A stretch of 9,738 bases of DNA from Candidatus Thioglobus sp. Lineage in GTDB: Bacteria; Pseudomonadota; Gammaproteobacteria; PS1; Thioglobaceae. The stretch is from the NCBI GenBank assembly GCA_003978185.1, contig QOAH01000017.1, positions 1 to 9,738 on the forward strand. The letters run 5' to 3'. Below are positions 1 through 6,535 of this stretch, one piece after another (position 1 is the first letter of the stretch; every line of letters begins with the position of its first letter). Position numbers and translations under genes: made by a program. The notes under the pieces were generated by a model. It was not told the origin of the DNA. It made no database searches and worked only from the letters and a program-made list of their open reading frames with translations.

Positions 1-264
1 CCTGATTGGGAGCCACATCCAGATGATTTTATTGCCGCAATCAAGCGTTTTATTGGTAAACGTGAGCAAGTATTAGATACTGAAATTATTCTAATTTGTC
101 GTAGTGGTTATCGTTCTGATGATGCGGGCCGTTGTTTGGTTGACAATGGATTTACCGATGTTGCTCATGTAGTGAGTGGCTTTGAAGGTGATCTTGACGA
201 ACACGATCAGCGTGGCAATGTGAATGGCTGGCGCCATGATGGCATGCCTTGGAATCAGTGTTAG
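1..264 (+). CDS. Rhodanese-domain protein, C-terminal part (5' end outside window)
   Basis: The reading frame is open from the first base to a TAG stop and gives 87 residues. It contains the rhodanese active-site loop CRSGYRS, with the catalytic cysteine at about residue 33 of the visible part. It is followed by the typical end of a single-domain rhodanese (HVVSGFEGD, then a tail rich in G, N and W ending in PWNQC). Rhodaneses carry a sulfane sulfur on that cysteine as a persulfide and pass it to acceptors such as cyanide, thioredoxin or sulfur-trafficking proteins; the acceptor here cannot be told. No export signal can be judged because the N-terminus is missing. The gene overlaps the start of ampG, so the two are probably co-transcribed. 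Family assignment is firm; the specific role is unknown. Confidence 0.9.
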   Translation, partial: PDWEPHPDDFIAAIKRFIGKREQVLDTEIILICRSGYRSDDAGRCLVDNGFTDVAHVVSGFEGDLDEHDQRGNVNGWRHDGMPWNQC

Positions 265-1784
265 TCAGTTATCTAGATAGTATTAAATTGTTCGTTCACC
301 CACGGGTGATGACTATGTTGTTCCTGGGCTTTTCAGCCGGTGTACCAATCTTGCTTATTTTTTCTACGCTAGGGCTTTGGCTCAATGAGGCGGGCGTTGC
401 CAAATCAACCATTACTTATTTTTCTTGGGCAGCGCTAGGTTATTCATTTAAGTTTGTGTGGGCGCCACTGGTTGACCGGCTGCCTTTGCCAGTTTTAACC
501 AAAACATTGGGTCGCCGCCGTGCCTGGATGTTGGTTTCACAGTTGGCAATTATGGGTGCTATTTTGTTGATGGCATCGGTTGATCCAAAAGCTGGCATTG
601 ATGGCTTAACCGTTATGGCTTATGGCGCGGTGTTATTAGGGTTTTCATCAGCTACACAAGATATTGTGATTGATGCCTATCGTATTGAGTCAGCCGATAA
701 AGACATGCAATCGATGCTCTCAGCAACCTATATTGCTGGCTATCGTATTGGTATGTTGGTCGCGGGTGCCGGTGGTTTGTTTGTCGCTAGCTATTTAGGC
801 TCAACTAAAGCGCTCTATAGTTACGATGCCTGGTCAGGCACTTACATGATTATGGCGGCGGTGATGTTGATCGGTGTGGCGACCACACTGATTATTAGTG
901 AGCCCGACACCAAGAGACATGAGGCTGAATACAGTACAACTGATTACGCCCGATTCTTCTTATTATTTTTATCAATTGTTGTGGCCTTTATCTTGACCTT
1001 TAACGCAACAGCCGGTCTGGTCAAAGACGCTAAAGAAGTTTTAATAGAGGTTTTTTCCAACAAGCATCTTGCTGGTTTTATTGTTGGCACAGTTCGTATG
1101 ATGATAGCGCTTTTAGGTGCTTATATTGCAGCTAGGGCATTAATCGCATTCAACATCGTTAATCGATCCATGGTCAATAATACGTATGTTGATCCGGTTA
1201 AAGACTTCTTTAACCGCTACGGCATGAGCGTGGCTATATTGTTGCTAGCTGTGATTGGCTTGTATCGTGTGAGTGATATTGTACTCGGTGTGATGGCTAA
1301 TATTTTTTATCAAGATATGGGTTTCACTAAAGTTGAAATCGCGACAATTTCTAAAACCTTTGGCTTATTTATGACCCTTGCTGGTGGCTTTTTAGGCGGC
1401 ATCTTAGCCATTAGAATTGGCGTATTTAAAGTGTTATTTTTAGGTGCGTTACTTTCAGCGCTAACCAATCTTTTGTTTATAGTGCTGGCAAATGTGGGTC
1501 ATGATATTACTTGGTTGTATGTCACTATTGCTATGGACAATTTGTCTGCCGGCATTGCAACGACTGCCTTTATTGCCTTTTTATCGAGCCTCACTAACAT
1601 TCAATTCACTGCAGTACAATATGCAATTTTCTCATCACTCATGACCTTGCTGCCTAAAATATTTGGTGGTTACTCAGGCACCCTAGTTGAACAATTTGGC
1701 TATAGTGAATTCTTTGTGATTACCACACTAATTGGTATTCCAGTGTTATGGCTGGTGTACAAAATTAAACCTTATATTGATTAA
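249..1784 (+). CDS. ampG: AmpG-family muropeptide permease (MFS transporter)
   Basis: This is a 511-residue, very hydrophobic inner-membrane protein of the major facilitator superfamily. AmpG imports GlcNAc-1,6-anhydro-MurNAc and its peptides from periplasm to cytoplasm for peptidoglycan recycling, driven by the proton gradient. AmpG hallmarks are YSFKFVWAPLVDR (residues 65-77), GRRRAW (88-93) and the strongly diagnostic SATQDIVIDAYRIE (134-147). Extra hydrophobic segments around residues 232-300 lie between the two six-helix halves, as in the 14-helix AmpG family. The length is close to the 491 residues of the E. coli protein. The start is uncertain: TTG at 249 and GTG at 258 both overlap the rhodanese stop, and neither has a good Shine-Dalgarno site. 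The ATG codons at 309 and 315 would cut off the conserved HPRVMTML leader into helix 1. nagZ follows after only 3 nt, which supports the role. Confidence is high for family and good for substrate. Confidence 0.92.
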   Translation: MESVLVSYLDSIKLFVHPRVMTMLFLGFSAGVPILLIFSTLGLWLNEAGVAKSTITYFSWAALGYSFKFVWAPLVDRLPLPVLTKTLGRRRAWMLVSQLAIMGAILLMASVDPKAGIDGLTVMAYGAVLLGFSSATQDIVIDAYRIESADKDMQSMLSATYIAGYRIGMLVAGAGGLFVASYLGSTKALYSYDAWSGTYMIMAAVMLIGVATTLIISEPDTKRHEAEYSTTDYARFFLLFLSIVVAFILTFNATAGLVKDAKEVLIEVFSNKHLAGFIVGTVRMMIALLGAYIAARALIAFNIVNRSMVNNTYVDPVKDFFNRYGMSVAILLLAVIGLYRVSDIVLGVMANIFYQDMGFTKVEIATISKTFGLFMTLAGGFLGGILAIRIGVFKVLFLGALLSALTNLLFIVLANVGHDITWLYVTIAMDNLSAGIATTAFIAFLSSLTNIQFTAVQYAIFSSLMTLLPKIFGGYSGTLVEQFGYSEFFVITTLIGIPVLWLVYKIKPYID

Positions 1785-1787
1785 ATT

Positions 1788-2774
1788 ATGACACTAGGCC
1801 CAATCATGATGGACGTATCAGGCTTGATACTGACACAAGAAGAAAAAAACCGATTATCTAAGCCGAGCATAGGCGGTGTGATTTTATTCACGCGTAATTT
1901 TGAGAGTATCGATCAAGTTAAGGAGCTAATCAAATCAATCCGTTTGATTAATCAAAATATGCTGATTTCAGTAGATCACGAAGGCGGCAGAGTGCAGCGT
2001 TTTAAAGCCGGTTTTACCCATCTTCCAGCCATGGCAAAATTGGGCGAAGCCTATGATCAAGATCCTGAATTAGCCCTAGAGCAAGCTTTTTCTTGTGGCT
2101 GGGTTTTAGCGGCAGAGTTATTAGATATTGGTGTCGATTTTTCTTTTGCACCGGTACTAGATTTAGATTACGGCTATTCTTCGGTGATTGGCGATAGGTC
2201 GTTCCATTCTAACCCTGAAGCGGTGGTGAAATTAGCCGGTGCTTTGATTGATGGCATGCACGAGGCAGGTATGAAGTGTGTAGGTAAGCACTTCCCTGGG
2301 CATGGCCATGTGGCACTTGATTCACATCTAGATTTACCAATTGACGAACGCTCAATGAATGAAATTAGACAAGATATTCTCAGTTTTAAAGGCTTGATTA
2401 ATCAGGGTTTAGATGCTGTTATGCCTGCACATGTGGTGTATTCTCAAGTTGATGACAAGCCAGCAGGGTTCTCATCAAAATGGATTAAAGACATTTTGCA
2501 ATCGCAGCTCGGTTTTGCCGGTGTGGTGTTTAGTGATGATTTATCCATGCAAGGTGCGCATTTTATTAAGGATATTACCGAGCGTGTACAGGTATCGTTA
2601 GACAGTGGCTGTGACATGGCCTTAATCTGTAATCACCCAGAATTGGTAGAGCAAGTGATCGACCTTGATTGGCCTAAGTGTGAGAAACTACACTTAATGA
2701 AAGGGATTAAACCTTTTAATCTTGATAAAATAGCGCATAACAATCATCGACAAAATATACAATCATTATTATGA
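1788..2774 (+). CDS. nagZ: Beta-N-acetylhexosaminidase NagZ (glycoside hydrolase family 3)
   Basis: This 328-residue cytoplasmic enzyme removes the N-acetylglucosamine from GlcNAc-anhydro-MurNAc (peptides) imported by AmpG. In species with AmpR-controlled beta-lactamases its products also act as the inducing signal; no ampR or ampC is visible here. Key motifs are HEGGRVQRF (64-72), KHFPGHG (167-173), the Asp178-Ser-His180 dyad that serves as general acid/base in this family, and FSDDLSM (248-254), whose first Asp (D250) is the expected nucleophile. The protein is slightly shorter than the 341-residue E. coli enzyme and lacks any extra domain, as is usual for Gram-negative NagZ. One oddity is His64, where most NagZ proteins have Gln in DQEGGRVQRF. 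The gene starts 3 nt after ampG without a clear ribosome site, and its TGA overlaps the next ATG. Translational coupling along the operon is therefore likely. Confidence 0.95.
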   Translation: MTLGPIMMDVSGLILTQEEKNRLSKPSIGGVILFTRNFESIDQVKELIKSIRLINQNMLISVDHEGGRVQRFKAGFTHLPAMAKLGEAYDQDPELALEQAFSCGWVLAAELLDIGVDFSFAPVLDLDYGYSSVIGDRSFHSNPEAVVKLAGALIDGMHEAGMKCVGKHFPGHGHVALDSHLDLPIDERSMNEIRQDILSFKGLINQGLDAVMPAHVVYSQVDDKPAGFSSKWIKDILQSQLGFAGVVFSDDLSMQGAHFIKDITERVQVSLDSGCDMALICNHPELVEQVIDLDWPKCEKLHLMKGIKPFNLDKIAHNNHRQNIQSLL

Positions 2775-3052
2775 GTACAGACAACAAACCAAATTTTGAA
2801 ATTCGTTTATTAAGCGCGGTTAGAAAAACCCTAATTGCTGTTGCAAAAGACACCATGACTAAGCCGGGCTTACGTCACCCATTAACAGAAGGCACACAAA
2901 AGATGATCACCGATTGTTTAGATATCGTTATTTCTAGACAAACAGCGATTGAAAAAGAGTCAGGTACACATACTAAAATGAAGCCGGTTTATACCGATGA
3001 GCAAACCGTACAAAGCTTCTCAGTTGATGATCTTAAAAAGACTTTAAATTAA
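2771..3052 (+). CDS. Conserved-looking 93-residue protein of unknown function, coupled to nagZ
   Basis: I do not recognise this family with certainty. The protein is soluble, with no signal peptide or membrane segment. Residues 10-60 look like two or three amphipathic helices around the segment KDTMTKPGLRHPL (26-38) and a conserved-looking C-L-D-I-V-I-S-R-Q stretch (49-57). The C-terminal 30 residues are polar and look flexible. Its ATG overlaps the nagZ stop as ATGA, the classical arrangement for translational coupling, and its TAA shares the bases TTAA with the opposing uvrD stop. The tight position argues for a real, co-expressed gene rather than a chance frame. Being co-expressed with ampG and nagZ does not show that it works in peptidoglycan recycling. 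Confidence 0.8.
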   Translation: MSTDNKPNFEIRLLSAVRKTLIAVAKDTMTKPGLRHPLTEGTQKMITDCLDIVISRQTAIEKESGTHTKMKPVYTDEQTVQSFSVDDLKKTLN

Positions 3053-5214
3053 ACATACTCCAGGTTAGCGTATGAGCTAATCAACCACTTAGTGCCAGCA
3101 GATTTGAACTTGATCTGAATGCGGGCTGAGTCACCATCACCTTCAAAGTTAAGTACCGTACCAAAGCCAAATTTGGCATGCCTAACCGTCACACCAATCG
3201 ATAGTCGACCTTGTCCTTCAGGCTCGATATCTTGATTAAAGATATCATCCTCTTGATAATTTTGCATGGTTGCGCCAAATTTTTGTTTAACTGAATTGGT
3301 GTACTCGCTCGGGATTTCATCTAAGAATCGAGAGGGGTAGGCGTATAAAGATTGCCCATGTAAAAAGCGTTTAATTGCAAAAGATAGACTGAGTTTTTTC
3401 ATGGCACGGGTCATGCCCACGTAGCACAATCTTCTTTCTTCATCCATTAAGTGTGGCTCGTCTTTACTTTGTCTAGAAGGAAACAAGTCTTCTTCCATGC
3501 CAGTTAAAAAAACATTGGGAAATTCCAAGCCTTTGGCGGAATGAATGGTCATTAATTGCACGTTTTGATTGATAGGTGCATTAGTATCGCCACTAGAGTC
3601 TAATGAGGCTAATGAGATAAAGCCAACCACTTCACTCATATCAGAGTCTTGATCATGAGCGTATTGCTTGGCTGCTGCAATGAGCTCTTCCAGGTTTGCT
3701 TTTTTACTGCCAGCCTTGTCAGTTTTATCATTTGAATAATGTTCGATTAAGCCAGAAGCTTTAATTAAGTGAGCAACTTTTTCACTTAACTCAAGGTGTT
3801 TGGCATCATCACACATTTGTTCAATCAGTTGCGTAAATCCGATGAGTGCATTACTTGCACGAGTCGGCAATGAAGGTGATATTTCAATTGCCGCCTGAAA
3901 GAGGGTGGTGTGATTATCACGCGAAAATTCTCTCACTTTTTCAATAGTAGCGTTACCAATACCACGAGTCGGGAAGTTGACCACACGCTCAAAAGCAACA
4001 TTATCAGCCGTGCTTTCTATTAGGCGTAAGTAACACAGTGCATCTTTAATTTCAGCACGTTCAAAAAATCGAAGACCGCCGTAAATCACATAGGGAATAT
4101 TGTACTTAATCAACCGTTCTTCAAAGCCTCTAGACTGCGCATTTGAACGATACAAAATAGCACATTCGCTGGCTGATGCGCCATCATCAATGTATTTTTG
4201 AATAGCGCTAACAACATAGTCCGCTTCATCGGTTTCTGTACGTGCTTCATAGATATCAATTAAATCACCGTTGCCAGAGTCAGTCCACAATGACTTTCCT
4301 AGGCGATTAGAATTATTGGCAATTAGCGCGTTAGATGCACCTAGAATGTTACCTGTAGATCGGTAATTTTGCTCAAGTCGAATGGTTTGAATAGGGTGAA
4401 AATCAGATTCTAATTTTTGAATATTTTCAATCTTTGCACCACGCCAGCCGTAGATTGATTGGTCATCATCACCCACACAAAATATTTGATTTTTGCCTGA
4501 TGAGAGTAATTTGATCCATTTGTACTGAATGGTATTGGTATCTTGAAACTCATCAACCAAGATATGTTCAAAACGATTTTGATAGTGTGCAAGCAATTCA
4601 GCATTGTTTTTTAGTAACTCATAACTACGCACTAAAAGTTCGGCAAAATCAATCAGTTCATTGGCTTTACAGTGCACCTCATACAGCTCAAATACTTTGA
4701 TACTTTGCTTAACAAAATAGTTATACCCAGCATCGATATCACCAGGACGAATTCCTTCGTCTTTTTGCTGGTTGATAAACCATTGAATCTTTCTAACTGG
4801 ATATTTTGATTCATCGATTTGATTTTCTTTCATCAGGCGCTTAACAATACGAAACTGGTCTTGCTGGTCAAGAATTTGAAATTGTGTGCTTAAGTTGGCC
4901 TCAAGAGGGTGGGCGCGTAATAATCGATGCGCTAGCCCATGAAAAGTGCCCACCCACATGCTTCTAATCGGGCGTCTGAGTAACATCTCAAGGCGTTCAC
5001 GCATTTCCTTAGCGGCCTTATTGGTAAAGGTTACTGCCAGGATAGCGTCAATATGCCTATTCTTCTGCGTGACTAAATAAGCAATTCGGTGTGTTAAAAC
5101 TCGAGTTTTCCCACTGCCGGCACCCGCTAATATTAAGGCGTTTTGTGTATCATCTAAAGTAACTGATTGGTTTTGTTTGTCGTTAAGTCCGTCGGTAATT
5201 TCAGATAAATTCAT
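3049..5214 (-). CDS. uvrD: DNA helicase II UvrD (superfamily 1A, 3'-5' helicase)
   Basis: This 721-residue ATP-dependent 3'-5' DNA helicase acts in nucleotide excision repair (displacing UvrC and the cut oligonucleotide), in methyl-directed mismatch repair and in clearing stalled forks. SF1 motifs appear in order: Q-motif region LNDKQNQSV (10-18), Walker A GAGSGKT (31-37), VTFTNKAAKEMR (61-72), Walker B/DEFQD (221-225), GDDDQSIYGWRGA (248-260), EQNYRS (281-286), then QLMTIHSAKGLEF and YVGMTRA near the C-terminus. The tail RHAKFGFGTVLNFEG...KWLISSYANLE matches the C-terminal Tudor-like domain of UvrD that binds RNA polymerase, which together with the near-identical length (720 in E. coli) favours UvrD over Rep or PcrA. 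A plausible promoter lies just upstream. The ATG at 5214 aligns with the family N-terminus. I found no match to a LexA box, so SOS induction is not supported here. Confidence 0.97.
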   Translation of the reverse strand: MNLSEITDGLNDKQNQSVTLDDTQNALILAGAGSGKTRVLTHRIAYLVTQKNRHIDAILAVTFTNKAAKEMRERLEMLLRRPIRSMWVGTFHGLAHRLLRAHPLEANLSTQFQILDQQDQFRIVKRLMKENQIDESKYPVRKIQWFINQQKDEGIRPGDIDAGYNYFVKQSIKVFELYEVHCKANELIDFAELLVRSYELLKNNAELLAHYQNRFEHILVDEFQDTNTIQYKWIKLLSSGKNQIFCVGDDDQSIYGWRGAKIENIQKLESDFHPIQTIRLEQNYRSTGNILGASNALIANNSNRLGKSLWTDSGNGDLIDIYEARTETDEADYVVSAIQKYIDDGASASECAILYRSNAQSRGFEERLIKYNIPYVIYGGLRFFERAEIKDALCYLRLIESTADNVAFERVVNFPTRGIGNATIEKVREFSRDNHTTLFQAAIEISPSLPTRASNALIGFTQLIEQMCDDAKHLELSEKVAHLIKASGLIEHYSNDKTDKAGSKKANLEELIAAAKQYAHDQDSDMSEVVGFISLASLDSSGDTNAPINQNVQLMTIHSAKGLEFPNVFLTGMEEDLFPSRQSKDEPHLMDEERRLCYVGMTRAMKKLSLSFAIKRFLHGQSLYAYPSRFLDEIPSEYTNSVKQKFGATMQNYQEDDIFNQDIEPEGQGRLSIGVTVRHAKFGFGTVLNFEGDGDSARIQIKFKSAGTKWLISSYANLEYV

Positions 5215-5223
5215 GATTTTTTC

Positions 5224-5251
5224 TTGATTGATAGTTTTAAATGGTTATAAT
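5224..5251 (+). promoter_or_regulatory. Candidate upstream promoter towards the small acidic gene
   Basis: On the plus strand, TTGATT (5224-5229) lies 16 bp before a perfect TATAAT (5246-5251). This -10 box overlaps the -10 of the opposing uvrD promoter, and the core ATAATATTAT (5247-5256) is a 10-bp palindrome. If both are used, polymerase could occupy only one at a time. The DNA is very AT-rich, so chance matches are common; treat this as a weaker candidate than the one at 5281. Confidence 0.35.
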
Positions 5252-5272
5252 ATTATCTTTCTCTTATATCAA
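5244..5272 (-). promoter_or_regulatory. Candidate sigma-70 promoter for uvrD
   Basis: Read on the minus strand, a -35 element TTGATA (5272-5267) is followed by a 17-bp spacer and a -10 element TATAAC (5249-5244). Each differs from consensus by one base. Transcription would begin near 5237, giving a leader of about 22 nt before the uvrD ATG at 5214. The prediction rests on motif match and spacing only. Confidence 0.55.
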
Positions 5273-5280
5273 GTTGTTCT

Positions 5281-5310
5281 TTGACCTGTTTTGAGATTAC
5301 AAAATTATAA
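5281..5310 (+). promoter_or_regulatory. Candidate sigma-70 promoter for the small acidic gene
   Basis: TTGACC (5281-5286) is followed after 18 bp by TTATAA (5305-5310); shifting one base gives TATAAA with a 19-bp spacer. The -35 differs from consensus TTGACA by one base. Transcription would begin near 5317, leaving roughly a 28-nt leader containing the AAGGAG ribosome site. Position, strength and the good ribosome site together make this the most likely main promoter of the gene at 5345. Confidence 0.5.
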
Positions 5311-5330
5311 ACATTATTACTGTAAAAATT

Positions 5331-5336
5331 AAGGAG
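5331..5336 (+). promoter_or_regulatory. Strong Shine-Dalgarno site (AAGGAG)
   Basis: AAGGAG stands 8 nt before the ATG at 5345, an ideal distance. I find no equally good ribosome site before any other gene whose start lies in this window, so this one marks the small gene as likely to be strongly translated and fixes its start codon. Confidence 0.85.
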
Positions 5337-5344
5337 TATCAGAA

Positions 5345-5530
5345 ATGACTTACTACGATGGCGTTAAAAAAATGGAAGAAATGGGCGTAAATGACAACTA
5401 TATTCAAGGTTGGGTTGCAGGTTTCTTAAATAATCCTGAACTTGAGGAGCAAAGAATTACTGACGAGTGGGAATCTGGCTTCGAAGATGGTAAAGAGCAA
5501 ACAGACGCAAACTTTGCAAACTTCTGTTAA
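5345..5530 (+). CDS. Small acidic protein of unknown function (61 residues)
   Basis: I do not recognise a characterised family. The protein is strongly acidic: 14 Asp/Glu against 4 Lys/Arg. It has no signal peptide or membrane helix, begins MTYYDGVKKMEEMG and ends in a C-terminal cysteine. A W-x-x-G-F motif occurs twice, 19 residues apart (Trp23-Gly26-Phe27 and Trp42-Gly45-Phe46), the second as WESGFEDGK. This suggests a small two-helix fold with a repeated glycine-aromatic turn. A good promoter, the only canonical Shine-Dalgarno site in the window and a perfect terminator show a real, probably abundant, single-gene transcript. The Gly-aromatic repeats recall ribosome modulation factor, but RMF is basic and its cysteine-proline motif is absent, so I do not make that call. 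It sits between uvrD and epmB, and no shared role can be inferred. Confidence 0.85.
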   Translation: MTYYDGVKKMEEMGVNDNYIQGWVAGFLNNPELEEQRITDEWESGFEDGKEQTDANFANFC

Positions 5531-5550
5531 TTACATTCATTAAGAATGAC

Positions 5551-5580
5551 TTAAAAAGCCCCGTTTACGGGGCTTTTTAA
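5551..5580 (+). terminator. Perfect rho-independent terminator
   Basis: A 13-bp perfect inverted repeat (TTAAAAAGCCCCG, 5551-5563) pairs with CGGGGCTTTTTAA (5568-5580) around a TTTA loop. The GC-rich core is CCCCG/CGGGG and it runs into a T5 tract on the plus strand. It begins 20 nt after the stop of the small acidic gene and ends 13 nt before the epmB ATG. The symmetry would let it work on both strands, but no minus-strand gene ends here. Confidence 0.93.
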
Positions 5581-5593
5581 TGCATCAATCATT

Positions 5594-6535
5594 ATGCAAA
5601 GCAGCTGGCAACATAACGCAAGAAATACCTTAAAAGGGGCAAGCAGTTGTAATGATTTTTTTCAAAGTGATCAGTTTGAAGACCGGCACTTCCCAATCAA
5701 AATCCCTTTAGAATTTGCCAATCTGATTGATAAGAATAATCCAGATGACCCTTTATTAAAACAAGTTACCCCCTCTAAGAATACACAAAGCCAACCAGAG
5801 TTTAGTTTATCCCCATTGGGCGATGAAGACAATGCACCCGTCGCAGGCTTAATTCACAAATATCCTAATCGTGTTTTATTGATCACATCAAGGGTTTGTG
5901 CCATTCATTGTCAATATTGTTTCCGACAAAATTTTGATTATAGCGGCCATGATGCGATTAGCAATTGGTTGGCGATTGAGGACTATATTCGTTCTCACCG
6001 ATTAATTGATGAGGTCATACTCAGTGGTGGCGACCCGCTAAGTTTGAGTGATGAAAAACTACAAGACTTGATCGATAAAATTCAGTGCATTGATCATATT
6101 AAAACTTTGCGTATTCATTCGCGTAGCATGGTTGTCACACCAAGTAGAATAACAGACCATCTGGTTGGTGTGCTGAACAATACTAAGCTTAATGTGGTGA
6201 TAGTGTTACACGCCAATCATGTTAATGAGTTATCAAATGAATTTGCTAATGCAATACAAAAACTAGTAAAAATAACCCTGTTAAATCAGTCAGTTTTGTT
6301 AAAGGGCGTGAATGACTCGATATCAGTATTGAGTGAGCTTTCACTACGTTTGTTTGATCTGGGCATATTGCCGTATTATCTACACATGCTAGATAAGGTA
6401 AGTGGTGCAGAGCATTTTTTAATCAGTGATAAGCGTGCAATTCAGCTACATCAAGGCTTAAAGAAAAATCTAAGTGGTTATCTGGTGCCTAAGTTGGTAC
6501 GAGATGAAAATTTAGCTGCTAAAACTTGGGTTTAA
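5594..6535 (+). CDS. epmB: EF-P beta-lysylation enzyme EpmB (lysine 2,3-aminomutase homologue, radical SAM)
   Basis: In the characterised pathway EpmB converts (S)-alpha-lysine to (R)-beta-lysine, which EpmA then attaches to a conserved lysine of elongation factor P, so that ribosomes pass polyproline stretches. The 313-residue protein has the radical-SAM cluster motif C102-x3-C106-x2-C109 (CAIHCQYCFR), the SAM-binding SGGDPL (144-149), and family blocks NPDDPLLKQV (49-58), LRIHSR, LLNQSVLLKGVND, PYYLHMLDKVSGAEHF and SGYLVPKLVRDE. By alignment with the E. coli tail, Lys310 (AAKTWV) is the likely PLP-binding lysine, almost at the very end. The protein is shorter than the 342-residue E. coli enzyme at both ends. 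The ATG at 5594 is the only reasonable start and has no Shine-Dalgarno site. efp and epmA are not in the window. The stop overlaps the opposing thioredoxin gene's stop. Confidence 0.93.
   Translation: MQSSWQHNARNTLKGASSCNDFFQSDQFEDRHFPIKIPLEFANLIDKNNPDDPLLKQVTPSKNTQSQPEFSLSPLGDEDNAPVAGLIHKYPNRVLLITSRVCAIHCQYCFRQNFDYSGHDAISNWLAIEDYIRSHRLIDEVILSGGDPLSLSDEKLQDLIDKIQCIDHIKTLRIHSRSMVVTPSRITDHLVGVLNNTKLNVVIVLHANHVNELSNEFANAIQKLVKITLLNQSVLLKGVNDSISVLSELSLRLFDLGILPYYLHMLDKVSGAEHFLISDKRAIQLHQGLKKNLSGYLVPKLVRDENLAAKTWV

Noticed and set aside
2413..2601. 62-codon open frame inside nagZ, plus strand
   Set aside because: It lies wholly within a well-supported NagZ frame, its translation resembles no protein, and it has no ribosome site.
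3054..3074. Hairpin CATAC...GTATG just after the convergent stop codons
   Set aside because: The stem is only 5 bp with an 11-nt loop and no T-tract, and it lies in uvrD coding sequence; it is too weak to call a terminator.
4410..4604. 64-codon open frame inside uvrD, minus strand
   Set aside because: It is an out-of-frame shadow of conserved helicase motifs, with no independent signal.
5280..5340. Possible LexA (SOS) box near uvrD, because CTGT occurs twice
   Set aside because: Neither CTGT is followed by N8 and ACAG. The first has TACA at that distance and the second AGGA, so the operator consensus is not met.
5345..5530. Ribosome modulation factor (RMF) homologue
   Set aside because: The repeated Gly-aromatic motifs are suggestive, but RMF is strongly basic and has a Cys-Pro motif, whereas this protein is strongly acidic and lacks that motif.
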